A stretch of DNA of 5,125 nucleotides from assembly GCF_003435375.1 (NCBI RefSeq), contig NZ_QWGL01000064.1, forward strand, positions 1 through 5,125, written 5' to 3'. This DNA comes from Clostridium sp. AM34-11AC (lineage in GTDB: Bacteria > Bacillota > Clostridia > Lachnospirales > Lachnospiraceae). Positions 1-5,110 of this stretch are shown piece after piece. The translations under genes were made by a program, and so were the position numbers. The notes below the pieces were generated by a model. The model had not been told where the DNA came from. It worked only from the letters and a program-made list of their open reading frames with translations, and made no database searches. How positions within the stretch are numbered: the first letter of the stretch is position 1; each line of letters starts with the position of its first letter.

Positions 1-38
1 AGAATATAAATTTTTACTGACAACTACCTTGACAATCA
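1..38. mobile_element. Probable insertion-sequence end (IS21-like), interrupting blaR1
   Basis: The BlaR1 reading frame stays open here, but after the conserved residues YDYIKK the protein no longer resembles the BlaR1 sensor domain, which normally continues with a YGN-x-x-SG segment. Read on the minus strand from position 38, the DNA begins TGATTGTCAAGG and carries TTGTCA twice, at 35-30 and 23-18. Repeated short motifs just inside a TG terminus are typical of IS21-family ends. The right end of the window starts in a similar way (TGTTGTGGTCAAG). No transposase is visible and the family assignment is inference. A divergent BlaR1 tail or an assembly join are the alternatives. Confidence 0.42.
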
Positions 39-1461
39 GCGTTTTCTTGATATAATCGTAAACGGAAGCAGTACCAAGTTGTTCGTCCACTGATTGGAAG
101 TACCAGTTCACAGATGAAGCCATAGCAGACTGCAAGGTCTGATCAGCGTTCCATGCTTCAAACGGATAGTTTTCTCCATTCCATGCAATAAAAGAATCCT
201 GTGGTGTAATGACACCTTCTTCCAATCCAAATAAAGCATCATATATCTTGTAAGTGGAATCCGGTGCAACTCGTAGCGTAGCATGTTCTATATCATGTAT
301 GCTCCAGACATCATTTCTAAGATCGTATAAAACAAAGCTTCCTTCGTATTTTCCAAAGTATTTAGAAAAATCTACATATGAAATATTTTCTGAGGAAGAT
401 TCCCATTGGTAGCGACTTTCGTCCGCTGCATATGTAGAAATAAAAGGTGTAAGTCCCATTATTAGAACTGTGGTCAGTATAAAAGCAGTCATGCCTTTTA
501 ATTTCTTGCAAAACGTTGGTTTCTCATAAGAGGCAATGTTGATAATGCGACGCTTCATTTGTTTCATGTTTCCGCTAAGGTTGGCGGCAAAAGGAAAAGG
601 AGAAAAGGAGACCTTTTCTATAAAGTTAATCAGCGTATTTCCGTAATTCTCATAATCGTCCTCTTCAAGCATTTTTAGAACAGAAGTGTCACAGGCAACT
701 TCTCTGTCGTTACGCATTTCTCTTAGTGCAAACCAGACAAAGGGGTTAAACCAATAAAGCACTCCGGCAAAGTTCATAAGATAATTGGCAATGGCATCCT
801 TATGTCTGTAGTGTTGTAGTTCATGCAATAGCATATATCTCATATCAGATTCATGATAATCTGAGATTAAATGAATTGGCAGATAAATACATGGCTTCAA
901 AAATCCTACGATAATAGGGGATTTCAAAAAAGCGGTACTGTACACAGGAATATTCCTTATTATTTTCATCTCATTCAAGCATCTGTTATACAGTCTGCGA
1001 ACTTTCGGATTCTGAAGGGGAAGTGCAGATCTCTTTATAGTGCGTAAACGAAGAGAAGATTTGATTACCAATATCATCATCATAAGCATTCCCACAATCC
1101 ATATACTCAATAAAATGTACCCGGTAACGGATGATGTGTCATGGTTTACAGAAAGGGCAAAGTCATTCATCCAATTTGTAGTACCGGATAAATCGGTATT
1201 CATAACATTATTTGTATCAACATCTGCATGAGAAGTGGTGGAGTTTTGTACGCTACTGAGCCATGAGAAAATTTGCGGGAAACAAACTGGACGGAAGGGT
1301 ATAAAAGGTACTGCTAAAAGTCCGAGTAGCAGCAACCACAGATTATACTGCATCCGGCTGGACAAGTTGTTTCTGAATACCCATTTGGCTATCAAAAGAA
1401 TTCCGATGATACCGCTGATCAATACATTGCATAATAAAAAGCGTATCATGAAATTAGCCAT
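1..1461 (-). CDS. blaR1: BlaR1-type beta-lactam sensor/antirepressor, M56 zinc peptidase, 3' truncated
   Basis: This is the membrane sensor that binds beta-lactams outside the cell and activates a cytoplasmic-side zinc protease, leading to loss of the BlaI repressor. Of the protein, 487 codons are visible and the frame runs off the left edge. Hydrophobic segments lie at about residues 7-28, 38-56, 114-134 and 322-342. The protease motif HELQH is at 213-217, with the likely third zinc ligand E254 in NDREVACD. A KRR sequence at 303-305 lies near where BlaR1 proteins self-cleave. The extracellular penicillin-binding domain shows STYK (402-405, nucleophile Ser402) and SVN (450-452). The KTG motif is not present in the window. 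Family proteins are about 585 residues, and recognisable homology stops near residue 474 (position 39), so about 110 residues are missing, probably through an insertion. The start ATG lies one base after the blaI stop, with GGAGG (1470-1474) eight bases upstream, implying coupled translation. Signal transduction is probably lost. Confidence 0.9.
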   Translation of the reverse strand, partial: MANFMIRFLLCNVLISGIIGILLIAKWVFRNNLSSRMQYNLWLLLLGLLAVPFIPFRPVCFPQIFSWLSSVQNSTTSHADVDTNNVMNTDLSGTTNWMNDFALSVNHDTSSVTGYILLSIWIVGMLMMMILVIKSSLRLRTIKRSALPLQNPKVRRLYNRCLNEMKIIRNIPVYSTAFLKSPIIVGFLKPCIYLPIHLISDYHESDMRYMLLHELQHYRHKDAIANYLMNFAGVLYWFNPFVWFALREMRNDREVACDTSVLKMLEEDDYENYGNTLINFIEKVSFSPFPFAANLSGNMKQMKRRIINIASYEKPTFCKKLKGMTAFILTTVLIMGLTPFISTYAADESRYQWESSSENISYVDFSKYFGKYEGSFVLYDLRNDVWSIHDIEHATLRVAPDSTYKIYDALFGLEEGVITPQDSFIAWNGENYPFEAWNADQTLQSAMASSVNWYFQSVDEQLGTASVYDYIKKTLIVKVVVSKNLYS

Positions 1462-1462
1462 G

Positions 1463-1849
1463 TTAATCGCCTCCTTTTTTTCCTCTCTTGGATAGAAGAG
1501 AGCGAAGCGTTTCTATTTCTGGTTCTGTCAGTTTGTCATTTTCTATGTATGCAGATAACATAGCTGTAATATCCCCGTCATAATAACGATTAAGAAAGGA
1601 ATTACTTTCTTGGCAAATATATTCACTTTCTTTTACTAATGGAGTATAAACGAAAACACGACTTTGTTTTTCATAAGTGAGTGCACCTTTAGTAACAAGA
1701 CGTTTAATAAGTGTTTGTATCGTTTTAGGACTCCAGTTTGTGGACTGCAGTAATTTTTCTGTTATTTCATTGGTGTTAATTGGAGCATGTTTCCATACGA
1801 TTTTCATAACTTCATATTCAGCTTCGGAAATCTGCGGCAAGTCACTCAT
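1463..1849 (-). CDS. blaI: BlaI/MecI-family transcriptional repressor
   Basis: This is a 128-residue winged-helix repressor that binds as a dimer to TTAC/GTAA-type operators and keeps beta-lactamase-type genes and its own operon silent. The N-terminal motif ISEAEYEVMKIVW (7-19), the recognition region NWSPKTIQTLIKRL (38-51) and the wing SRVFVYTPLV (63-72) match BlaI/MecI proteins in order and spacing. The C-terminal dimerisation half is complete, and the length agrees with the family (about 123-128). BlaI and MecI of Staphylococcus are cut at Asn101-Phe102. The aligned pair here is Ala100-Tyr101 in MLSAYIEND, so the cut site differs. AGGAGGG lies seven bases before the ATG, and a consensus promoter and operator lie upstream. 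It is the first gene of a blaI-blaR1 operon. Confidence 0.93.
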   Translation of the reverse strand: MSDLPQISEAEYEVMKIVWKHAPINTNEITEKLLQSTNWSPKTIQTLIKRLVTKGALTYEKQSRVFVYTPLVKESEYICQESNSFLNRYYDGDITAMLSAYIENDKLTEPEIETLRSLLSKRGKKGGD

Positions 1850-1863
1850 TTAAAATCCCTCCT

Positions 1864-1883
1864 AAAATCTTACGGTTGTAATA
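1864..1883. promoter_or_regulatory. BlaI operator at the blaI promoter
   Basis: The 20-bp sequence AAAATCTTACGGTTGTAATA contains the TTAC...TGTAA half-sites expected for BlaI/MecI binding. It matches each arm of the large inverted repeat at 1938-1986 at 17 of 20 positions, differing only in the three central bases. It covers the predicted transcription start of blaI, downstream of the -10 box, which suits repression by blocking initiation. Binding is inferred from sequence and position. Confidence 0.75.
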
Positions 1884-1888
1884 AAAAT

Positions 1889-1917
1889 ATTATAAGTTCT
1901 ATTTTTTCTGCTGTCAA
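1889..1917 (-). promoter_or_regulatory. Sigma-A-type promoter of the blaI-blaR1 operon
   Basis: On the minus strand a perfect -35 box TTGACA (1917-1912) and a perfect -10 box TATAAT (1894-1889) are separated by exactly 17 bases. Transcription should start near 1882, inside the operator at 1864-1883, leaving a short leader with the blaI ribosome binding site. So strong a promoter implies that expression is limited mainly by the repressor. Confidence 0.85.
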
Positions 1918-1931
1918 TTCAAACAAACAGG

Positions 1932-1960
1932 TTGATTTAAAATCTTACTTGTGTAATAAT
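1932..1960 (+). promoter_or_regulatory. Divergent BlaI-controlled promoter with no gene downstream
   Basis: TTGATT (1932-1937) and AATAAT (1955-1960) are separated by 17 bases and overlap the left arm of the 49-bp inverted repeat. A ribosome binding site, AGAGGAG (1988-1994), follows at a sensible distance. The codon six bases later is ATA rather than ATG, and the frame closes after five codons. In BlaI systems the regulated gene, often a beta-lactamase, usually lies divergently at this place. The promoter therefore appears to have outlived its target. Confidence 0.55.
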
Positions 1961-1986
1961 TAAAATATTACACAAGTAAGATTTTA
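1938..1986. promoter_or_regulatory. 49-bp inverted repeat: double BlaI operator
   Basis: Two perfectly complementary 21-base arms (1938-1958 and 1966-1986) flank a 7-base AT spacer. Each arm contains AATCTTACTTGTGTAATA, the same box as the operator next to blaI apart from three central bases. Each box is itself an imperfect TTAC/GTAA dyad, so two repressor dimers could bind side by side. The repeat sits between the blaI promoter and the orphan plus-strand promoter and overlaps the latter. A transcript through it would also form a long hairpin, but there is no T-rich tail, so an operator is the better reading. Confidence 0.75.
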
Positions 1987-2010
1987 GAGAGGAGAAAAAT
2001 ATAAGCAAAA

Positions 2011-2059
2011 ATAATTGAAAATAAGAAAACCAATAGCTTCGAATAGATTCTATTGGTTT
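2011..2059 (-). terminator. Intrinsic terminator of the XRE regulator gene
   Basis: Directly after the stop codon of the XRE gene, the minus strand forms a 10-bp stem, AAACCAATAG (2059-2050) with CTATTGGTTT (2036-2027). It has a 13-base loop and is followed by the T-rich stretch TCTTATTTTC. The stem is modest in GC but well placed. It would also help stop plus-strand transcripts from the orphan promoter. Confidence 0.65.
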
Positions 2060-2060
2060 A

Positions 2061-2408
2061 TCAAAGAGTAGGATTATCTTGTTTTCGCAGTAATTCAAGC
2101 AAATAACGAACCATAGGTAACAAATCATTTGCTTCCTGTTCCGTGCAATCATTTATTAAGGTAAGGAGCTTCTGAAGATTTGGCTTCTGGTCGTTGCTAT
2201 CCGGATAGAAAATCTTATCTGCTGGTATCTTAAGATATGTAATCAATGGATACAGTTTCTCAAATTTCGGATTACCACGTCCGGCTTCGATGTTCAATAT
2301 AGTGCGTTGATCTAGATTAAGAATTTCTGCCAGCTTTTCCTGTGAAAGACCGAGTTCTGTACGGGCTTCACGTACTGCGTTGGCAAGATTTTGTTTTATA
2401 TCCTGCAT
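2061..2408 (-). CDS. XRE-family helix-turn-helix transcriptional regulator
   Basis: This 115-residue protein has an N-terminal Cro/CI-type HTH domain at about 8-62. It includes the helix-turn-helix GLSQEKLAEILNLDQRTILN (20-39) followed by IEAGRGNPKFEKLYPLITYL. A short C-terminal helical segment, EQEANDLLPMVRYLLELLRK (90-109), probably serves dimerisation. This form is common in Clostridia, often near mobile elements, but its target here cannot be read from sequence. GAGGTGA (2415-2421) lies six bases before the ATG, which supports the start. The gene lies downstream of the relaxase gene on the same strand, about 220 bp away. No convincing promoter of its own was found, so it may be read from the mobilization operon or from a weak promoter between 2409 and 2520. 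Confidence 0.88.
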   Translation of the reverse strand: MQDIKQNLANAVREARTELGLSQEKLAEILNLDQRTILNIEAGRGNPKFEKLYPLITYLKIPADKIFYPDSNDQKPNLQKLLTLINDCTEQEANDLLPMVRYLLELLRKQDNPTL

Positions 2409-2465
2409 TGTAATTCACCTCGATAGTAGTTTACATTACACATCGACAGGAGTGAATTGCGTTAG

Positions 2466-2618
2466 AATACAGAGCGAATATGGAGTACAATACATGATAA
2501 AACGAAGGTGGAAAATACGAGAAAAATTGAATATCAGTATAAAAAGCAGCAAGAGCTTACTACACATATCAAGGTGTATCGTAACGAAGTGAAAAACTTC
2601 AATGCGATACACCTTTTT
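2466..2618 (+). pseudogene. Possible 3' remnant of an unidentified plus-strand gene
   Basis: A plus-strand frame is open from just after a TAG at 2463 to a TGA at 2619-2621, with no in-frame ATG. It reads plausibly as a lysine- and glutamate-rich protein tail (for example YKKQQELTTHIKVYRNEVKN). It overlaps the strong plus-strand terminator, an arrangement that would make sense if an older gene ended here. I do not recognise the family. The frame is only 51 codons and could be chance. Confidence 0.18.
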
Positions 2619-2619
2619 T
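2571..2619 (+). terminator. Strong plus-strand terminator without an intact upstream gene
   Basis: AAGGTGTATCG (2571-2581) pairs perfectly with CGATACACCTT (2605-2615). A second stem, GAAGT/ACTTC (2586-2590 and 2596-2600), lies inside it, and T2614-T2619 forms the tail. The T-run follows the stem only on the plus strand, yet the neighbouring genes on both sides are on the minus strand. It may be left over from a lost plus-strand gene, or it may insulate the mobilization genes. Confidence 0.75.
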
Positions 2620-2630
2620 GATGGGCAAAA

Positions 2631-4034
2631 TCAGCGAGTAGTTTTGTCCTTTTCCATTTTTCTGTCATTAGTCTGCTGAACTGACGAACTACGGTTAAGA
2701 TATTGATTCAGATTATCTAATTTTCTATTGAGAGCATTGATTTCTTTCTCCGCAGATTTATAGGTTTTCTGTAAGGTTTCTTTCTTGGAATACAATGAAT
2801 TGTATTCGTTACGGAGCTTGTCAATATCAAGAGTTTTAGGGTTCATTCCAAGACGTTTCAACATATTTTCTGCACCGTCATGGAGTAGAAGTTCTGTTTC
2901 GTGACTTCGCAGGTAAGCATCCGGATTTTTGGATTTCTGATACCGGACATGATAGATATGATTGGAATGATATTGTTCGGCATATTTCAAAATCTGTCCT
3001 AAATCCTTTAACTGATGCTCGGTTTCAACAAGACTGTTTCGTGCATTTTTGGCAAGAACCGACTTGGCTGCAAGCTGCTTTTCCAACTCAGCAATTGATC
3101 CTATTTCACTGTAACTGCTGGCAGCAATCTTTAGGTTTTGGATGTCCGCCCAAGCTTTAAGACCGAGATTTTGTTCAAACTTTTCTTCTGAGGTGTCAAT
3201 AAGCTTTTGGGAAGAAAAATCTTTGACAAGCTGCTTCTTTCTTGTAGGAAATGGAATACGCTTTTTAGGCTGTATCAATTCCTTTGCTTCGATCCGTTCT
3301 TTAATTCGTTCTTTGGTGTATTCAGCACCTAAAGAGTTGGCTCTGCCACGGATAAATTGTTCACGGTCAAGTGGTCGGAAAGAGATATATTTTAACGATT
3401 TTTCATCAAAGGTTTCACCTTTTATCTCATATCCTTTGGCACGGATAAGGTCAAGAAAGTCCTCATAAGTATCAACAGTTTGGATAGCTTCGTCAATGTC
3501 ATTTTTGAGCCTGGTTTTCCATGAGGAATTGTTTTTACTGGAGAGCCATTCCTTGTATGTTTTTCCACGCTGGTCAGTTGGTGGCAGGACGGATAATTGA
3601 TGCTCGGAACACAGCTCATCATTCAGATGTCGGATGTGATAGTAGGTCTTTTTGCAGTCATGGTATTTCTCATGATTGATGTTATCTGCAGCACAGAAAA
3701 TGATGTGGTTATGAACGTGTCCTTTGTCAATGTGGGTAGCTACAATGTAAGAGTATTTTCCTTCCAGAAGTTTATCGGCAAGCTCTATGCCGATTTGATG
3801 AGCTTCCTTATAAGATACTTCTCCGGGCATGAATGCCTGAATCAGATGGAAGGCTTTGTTTGGGTCTGCCTGATTGGTTTTTGACAGGGCGAACTTGAAA
3901 TCAAAAGCAGCAGTTTCCGGACTGCATCCAAAGGAAGAAATGAGGATGTTTTCATCTGTCTTTGCAGGGTTGCAGATGTAATCTACTGCTTTATTGACGG
4001 TTGCTTGGATAGCATGGATTTTTGTGATTGCCAT
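2631..4034 (-). CDS. Relaxase/mobilization nuclease (MOBP-like, VirD2-type)
   Basis: The product, 467 residues, should nick one strand at oriT, stay covalently bound through a tyrosine and lead the strand into a recipient cell. The N-terminal relaxase domain spans about residues 1-240. Motif I has Tyr19 in VDYICNPAKT, the likely catalytic residue. Motif III is HIDKGHVHNHIIF with His101, His106, His108 and His110 as metal-site candidates. The segment YISFRPLDREQFIRGRANSLG (216-236) is typical of the family. The C-terminal half is charged and helical, with probable coiled coils at about 310-350 and 395-455. The ATG overlaps the mobC 3' end by 52 bases. The nearest Shine-Dalgarno (GGAG, 4049-4052) is 14 bases away with no better in-frame start, so translation is probably coupled to mobC. 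No coupling protein or secretion gene is seen nearby. Confidence 0.92.
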   Translation of the reverse strand: MAITKIHAIQATVNKAVDYICNPAKTDENILISSFGCSPETAAFDFKFALSKTNQADPNKAFHLIQAFMPGEVSYKEAHQIGIELADKLLEGKYSYIVATHIDKGHVHNHIIFCAADNINHEKYHDCKKTYYHIRHLNDELCSEHQLSVLPPTDQRGKTYKEWLSSKNNSSWKTRLKNDIDEAIQTVDTYEDFLDLIRAKGYEIKGETFDEKSLKYISFRPLDREQFIRGRANSLGAEYTKERIKERIEAKELIQPKKRIPFPTRKKQLVKDFSSQKLIDTSEEKFEQNLGLKAWADIQNLKIAASSYSEIGSIAELEKQLAAKSVLAKNARNSLVETEHQLKDLGQILKYAEQYHSNHIYHVRYQKSKNPDAYLRSHETELLLHDGAENMLKRLGMNPKTLDIDKLRNEYNSLYSKKETLQKTYKSAEKEINALNRKLDNLNQYLNRSSSVQQTNDRKMEKDKTTR

Positions 4035-4324
4035 ACCTGTTTCATCAACTCCTTTACTTCTTTTACATCGGCTTCATAGACGTTGCCCGTGGCGTTCATA
4101 CGCTTGGCAATCTGGTTCAAATTGTTACCGATGCGAGAGAGGATTGTATTGTATTCTCGTAGGTGTTCATAGTTTACATCATAGACATATCCGTACAAAA
4201 TCAGATGCCGGATAAAGGCGGATTTGCTTTTCATATTGGAGGCTTTCCACTTCTGTTCTAGGATGTACTGCTCATCATCGCTCAGATATATTTTCAATTC
4301 ATTTTGTCTTTCTCTTTTTGCCAT
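3983..4324 (-). CDS. mobC: MobC-family mobilization accessory protein
   Basis: This 113-residue basic protein is predicted to bind oriT and help the relaxase open and nick it. The N-terminal half (MAKRERQNELKIYLSDDEQ through SAFIRHLILYGYV, 35-47) resembles a ribbon-helix-helix DNA-binding fold. The C-terminal half carries the MobC signature SRIGNNLNQIAKRMNATGNVY (63-83) followed by a helical tail. The frame is open further upstream, but MAKRERQN is the family start and has AAAGGA (4332-4337) seven bases before its ATG at 4324, so I reject the longer version. It is the first gene of the mobC-relaxase operon, and the structured region upstream is the natural place for oriT and the promoter. Confidence 0.88.
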   Translation of the reverse strand: MAKRERQNELKIYLSDDEQYILEQKWKASNMKSKSAFIRHLILYGYVYDVNYEHLREYNTILSRIGNNLNQIAKRMNATGNVYEADVKEVKELMKQVWQSQKSMLSKQPSIKQ

Positions 4325-4371
4325 TGCTTTGTCCTTTCCCTTCCTTATTTGAAAAGAAGATTTTGTGATAT

Positions 4372-4383
4372 GCCGTATCCGGC
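4372..4383. repeat. Short GC hairpin upstream of mobC
   Basis: GCCG (4372-4375) and CGGC (4380-4383) enclose TATC. The embedded TATCCGGC resembles the MOBP nick-site pattern TATCCTGC of RP4-like origins at 7 of 8 positions. That makes it one candidate nick site, about 50 bp upstream of mobC. The match is short and could be chance. Confidence 0.25.
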
Positions 4384-4478
4384 GGTGTGGTTTTGAACGT
4401 AAAAATTCAGAAATTTCCGTGGAGTAATTGCTGGGTTTTGGAGTGCAAAAGGGGTTAGGGGGATATGCCCCATGCAAG

Positions 4479-4522
4479 CCAATTTTCTCAAGTTTTTACT
4501 TGGAAGAAACTTGGAAAAATGG
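4479..4522. other. Candidate oriT inverted repeat upstream of mobC
   Basis: CCAATTTTCTCAAGTTT (4479-4495) and AAACTTGGAAAAATGG (4507-4522) are inverted repeats with one unpaired base and a T/A difference. They enclose an 11-base loop that itself overlaps a CAAGT/ACTTG hairpin. An imperfect AT-rich inverted repeat 150-200 bp upstream of a divergently or downstream-placed mobC-relaxase pair is a typical oriT feature, bound by MobC or the relaxase next to the nick. The role is inferred from position and shape only. Confidence 0.35.
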
Positions 4523-4663
4523 TGCCTGTGAGGGAACACAGGCAGTGCTTGCTATCTTTGGCAAATTGCCCAGAGGGAATTTGCGAGTTTTAGGCTGTAT
4601 AGGCAGCCTGTCCAAAACTCATACGGGCGTTACCGCCCATTTATGGACAGCGTCCGGCTGTCC
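4523..4663. repeat. Array of five consecutive hairpins in the mobilization leader region
   Basis: Back-to-back inverted repeats fill this stretch. They are TGCCTGTG/CACAGGCA (4523-4530, 4537-4544), GCAAATT/AATTTGC with inner CCC/GGG (4561-4584), GAGTTTT/AAAACTC with inner AGGCTG/CAGCCT (4585-4620), GGGCG/CGCCC (4625-4638) and GGACAGC/GCTGTCC (4645-4663). The stretch is more GC-rich than its surroundings. A frame open on the plus strand through it is best explained as non-coding. Possible roles are an oriT single-strand fold, a lagging-strand start for the transferred strand, or a structured RNA. I cannot choose between them. Confidence 0.55.
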
Positions 4664-4692
4664 GGCTTCGGAGAACGGCATAGGTAATAAAA

Positions 4693-4758
4693 AAACTGCC
4701 ACAGCTCACAGCAGGCATCAGATGCCCGTGAAGCTCCATAGCAGTTTGTGTGTCTTTT
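4693..4758 (+). ncRNA. Structured element with U-tract: candidate small RNA or terminator
   Basis: AAACTGC (4693-4699) pairs with GCAGTTT (4741-4747). It encloses a short AGCT/AGCT pairing (4703-4706 and 4732-4735) and a tight GGCATC/GATGCC hairpin (4714-4719 and 4721-4726). A run of five T (4754-4758) follows a few bases after the outer stem, so the plus strand has the shape of a branched terminator. It could end a transcript that covers the hairpin array upstream. No match to a named RNA family is claimed. Confidence 0.4.
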
Positions 4759-4887
4759 TATGAATTTGTGATTTTATCCATAAAAGATTTTAGCAACCAG
4801 AAGCTGCAAAGTCAATAAGAGAAAGCAGGAGAGAAAAGAGTATTTATTTTGGGATAAGTTGAATTGATTGTGTCAAAAGTGGCTGCG

Positions 4888-4922
4888 GGAAAAAGCCTGT
4901 TTTAATATGAAAGGTTTTTTCC
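4888..4922 (+). repeat. Inverted repeat in the leader of the HTH fragment
   Basis: GGAAAAAGCCT (4888-4898) pairs with AGGTTTTTTCC (4912-4922) through 10 Watson-Crick pairs and one G-U pair, around a 13-base loop. It ends 50 bases before the start codon at 4973, with a T-run (4929-4934) just after it. It may be an attenuator or an operator for the regulator. The rest of 4764-4972 shows no clear gene and no convincing promoter. Confidence 0.35.
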
Positions 4923-4972
4923 GGTTCGTTTTTTACAATGAGATTGGAGAATTTACAGAAAGGAGGTAAAGC

Positions 4973-5110
4973 ATGAATACAGCAGATCGAAGAGCTGAAA
5001 TCATAAATATTCTGCTTGTCAGACGCCGCATTACGGCGAAAGAACTGGCAGACGAATTTCATGTTACGGTTCGCACAATACAAAATTGTTGTGGTCAAGC
5101 TTTTTTGTAA
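4973..5110 (+). pseudogene. HTH_11/DeoR-like transcriptional regulator, truncated after 38 codons
   Basis: AGGAGG (4961-4966) lies six bases before the ATG. The first 38 residues, starting MNTADRRAEIINILLVRRRI, form an HTH_11/DeoR-type winged-helix start, with the recognition helix in ADEFHVTVRTIQN (26-38). Relatives continue RTIQND and then a wing segment. Here the sequence changes to CCGQAFL and stops at 5108-5110. The ribosome binding site and early codons look healthy, so the break is probably a recent insertion at about 5087. The gene points away from mobC. Its original role may have been control of the mobile element, but that is not shown. Confidence 0.75.

Noticed and set aside
1470..1481. 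Run of seven A followed by GGAGG near the blaI stop, which could support a +1 shift into the blaR1 frame
   Set aside because: The +1 frame is open into blaR1, but the GGAGG is fully explained as the blaR1 ribosome binding site, and BlaI-BlaR1 fusion is not expected.
1040..1495. Two plus-strand open frames inside blaR1
   Set aside because: They lie antisense to the membrane and linker region of blaR1, have no ribosome binding site or domain, and are shadows.
1937..2152. 71-codon minus-strand frame overlapping the XRE gene end and the palindrome
   Set aside because: It overlaps the XRE coding region in another frame and covers the terminator and operator; its composition reflects AT-rich non-coding DNA.
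3983..4477. Longer 164-residue version of MobC
   Set aside because: The extra 51 residues read like translated non-coding DNA, while the ATG at 4324 has a well-spaced ribosome binding site and begins with the family's usual MAKRERQN-like start.
4479..4758. Possible CRISPR array because of many short repeats
   Set aside because: The repeats are inverted and all different in sequence; there is no recurring direct repeat with uniform spacers.
4428..4763. 111-codon plus-strand frame beginning at a TTG
   Set aside because: It runs through the hairpin array and the terminator-like element, shows no recognisable domain, and lacks an ATG start. The constraint on this region looks structural, so I treat the frame as spurious.
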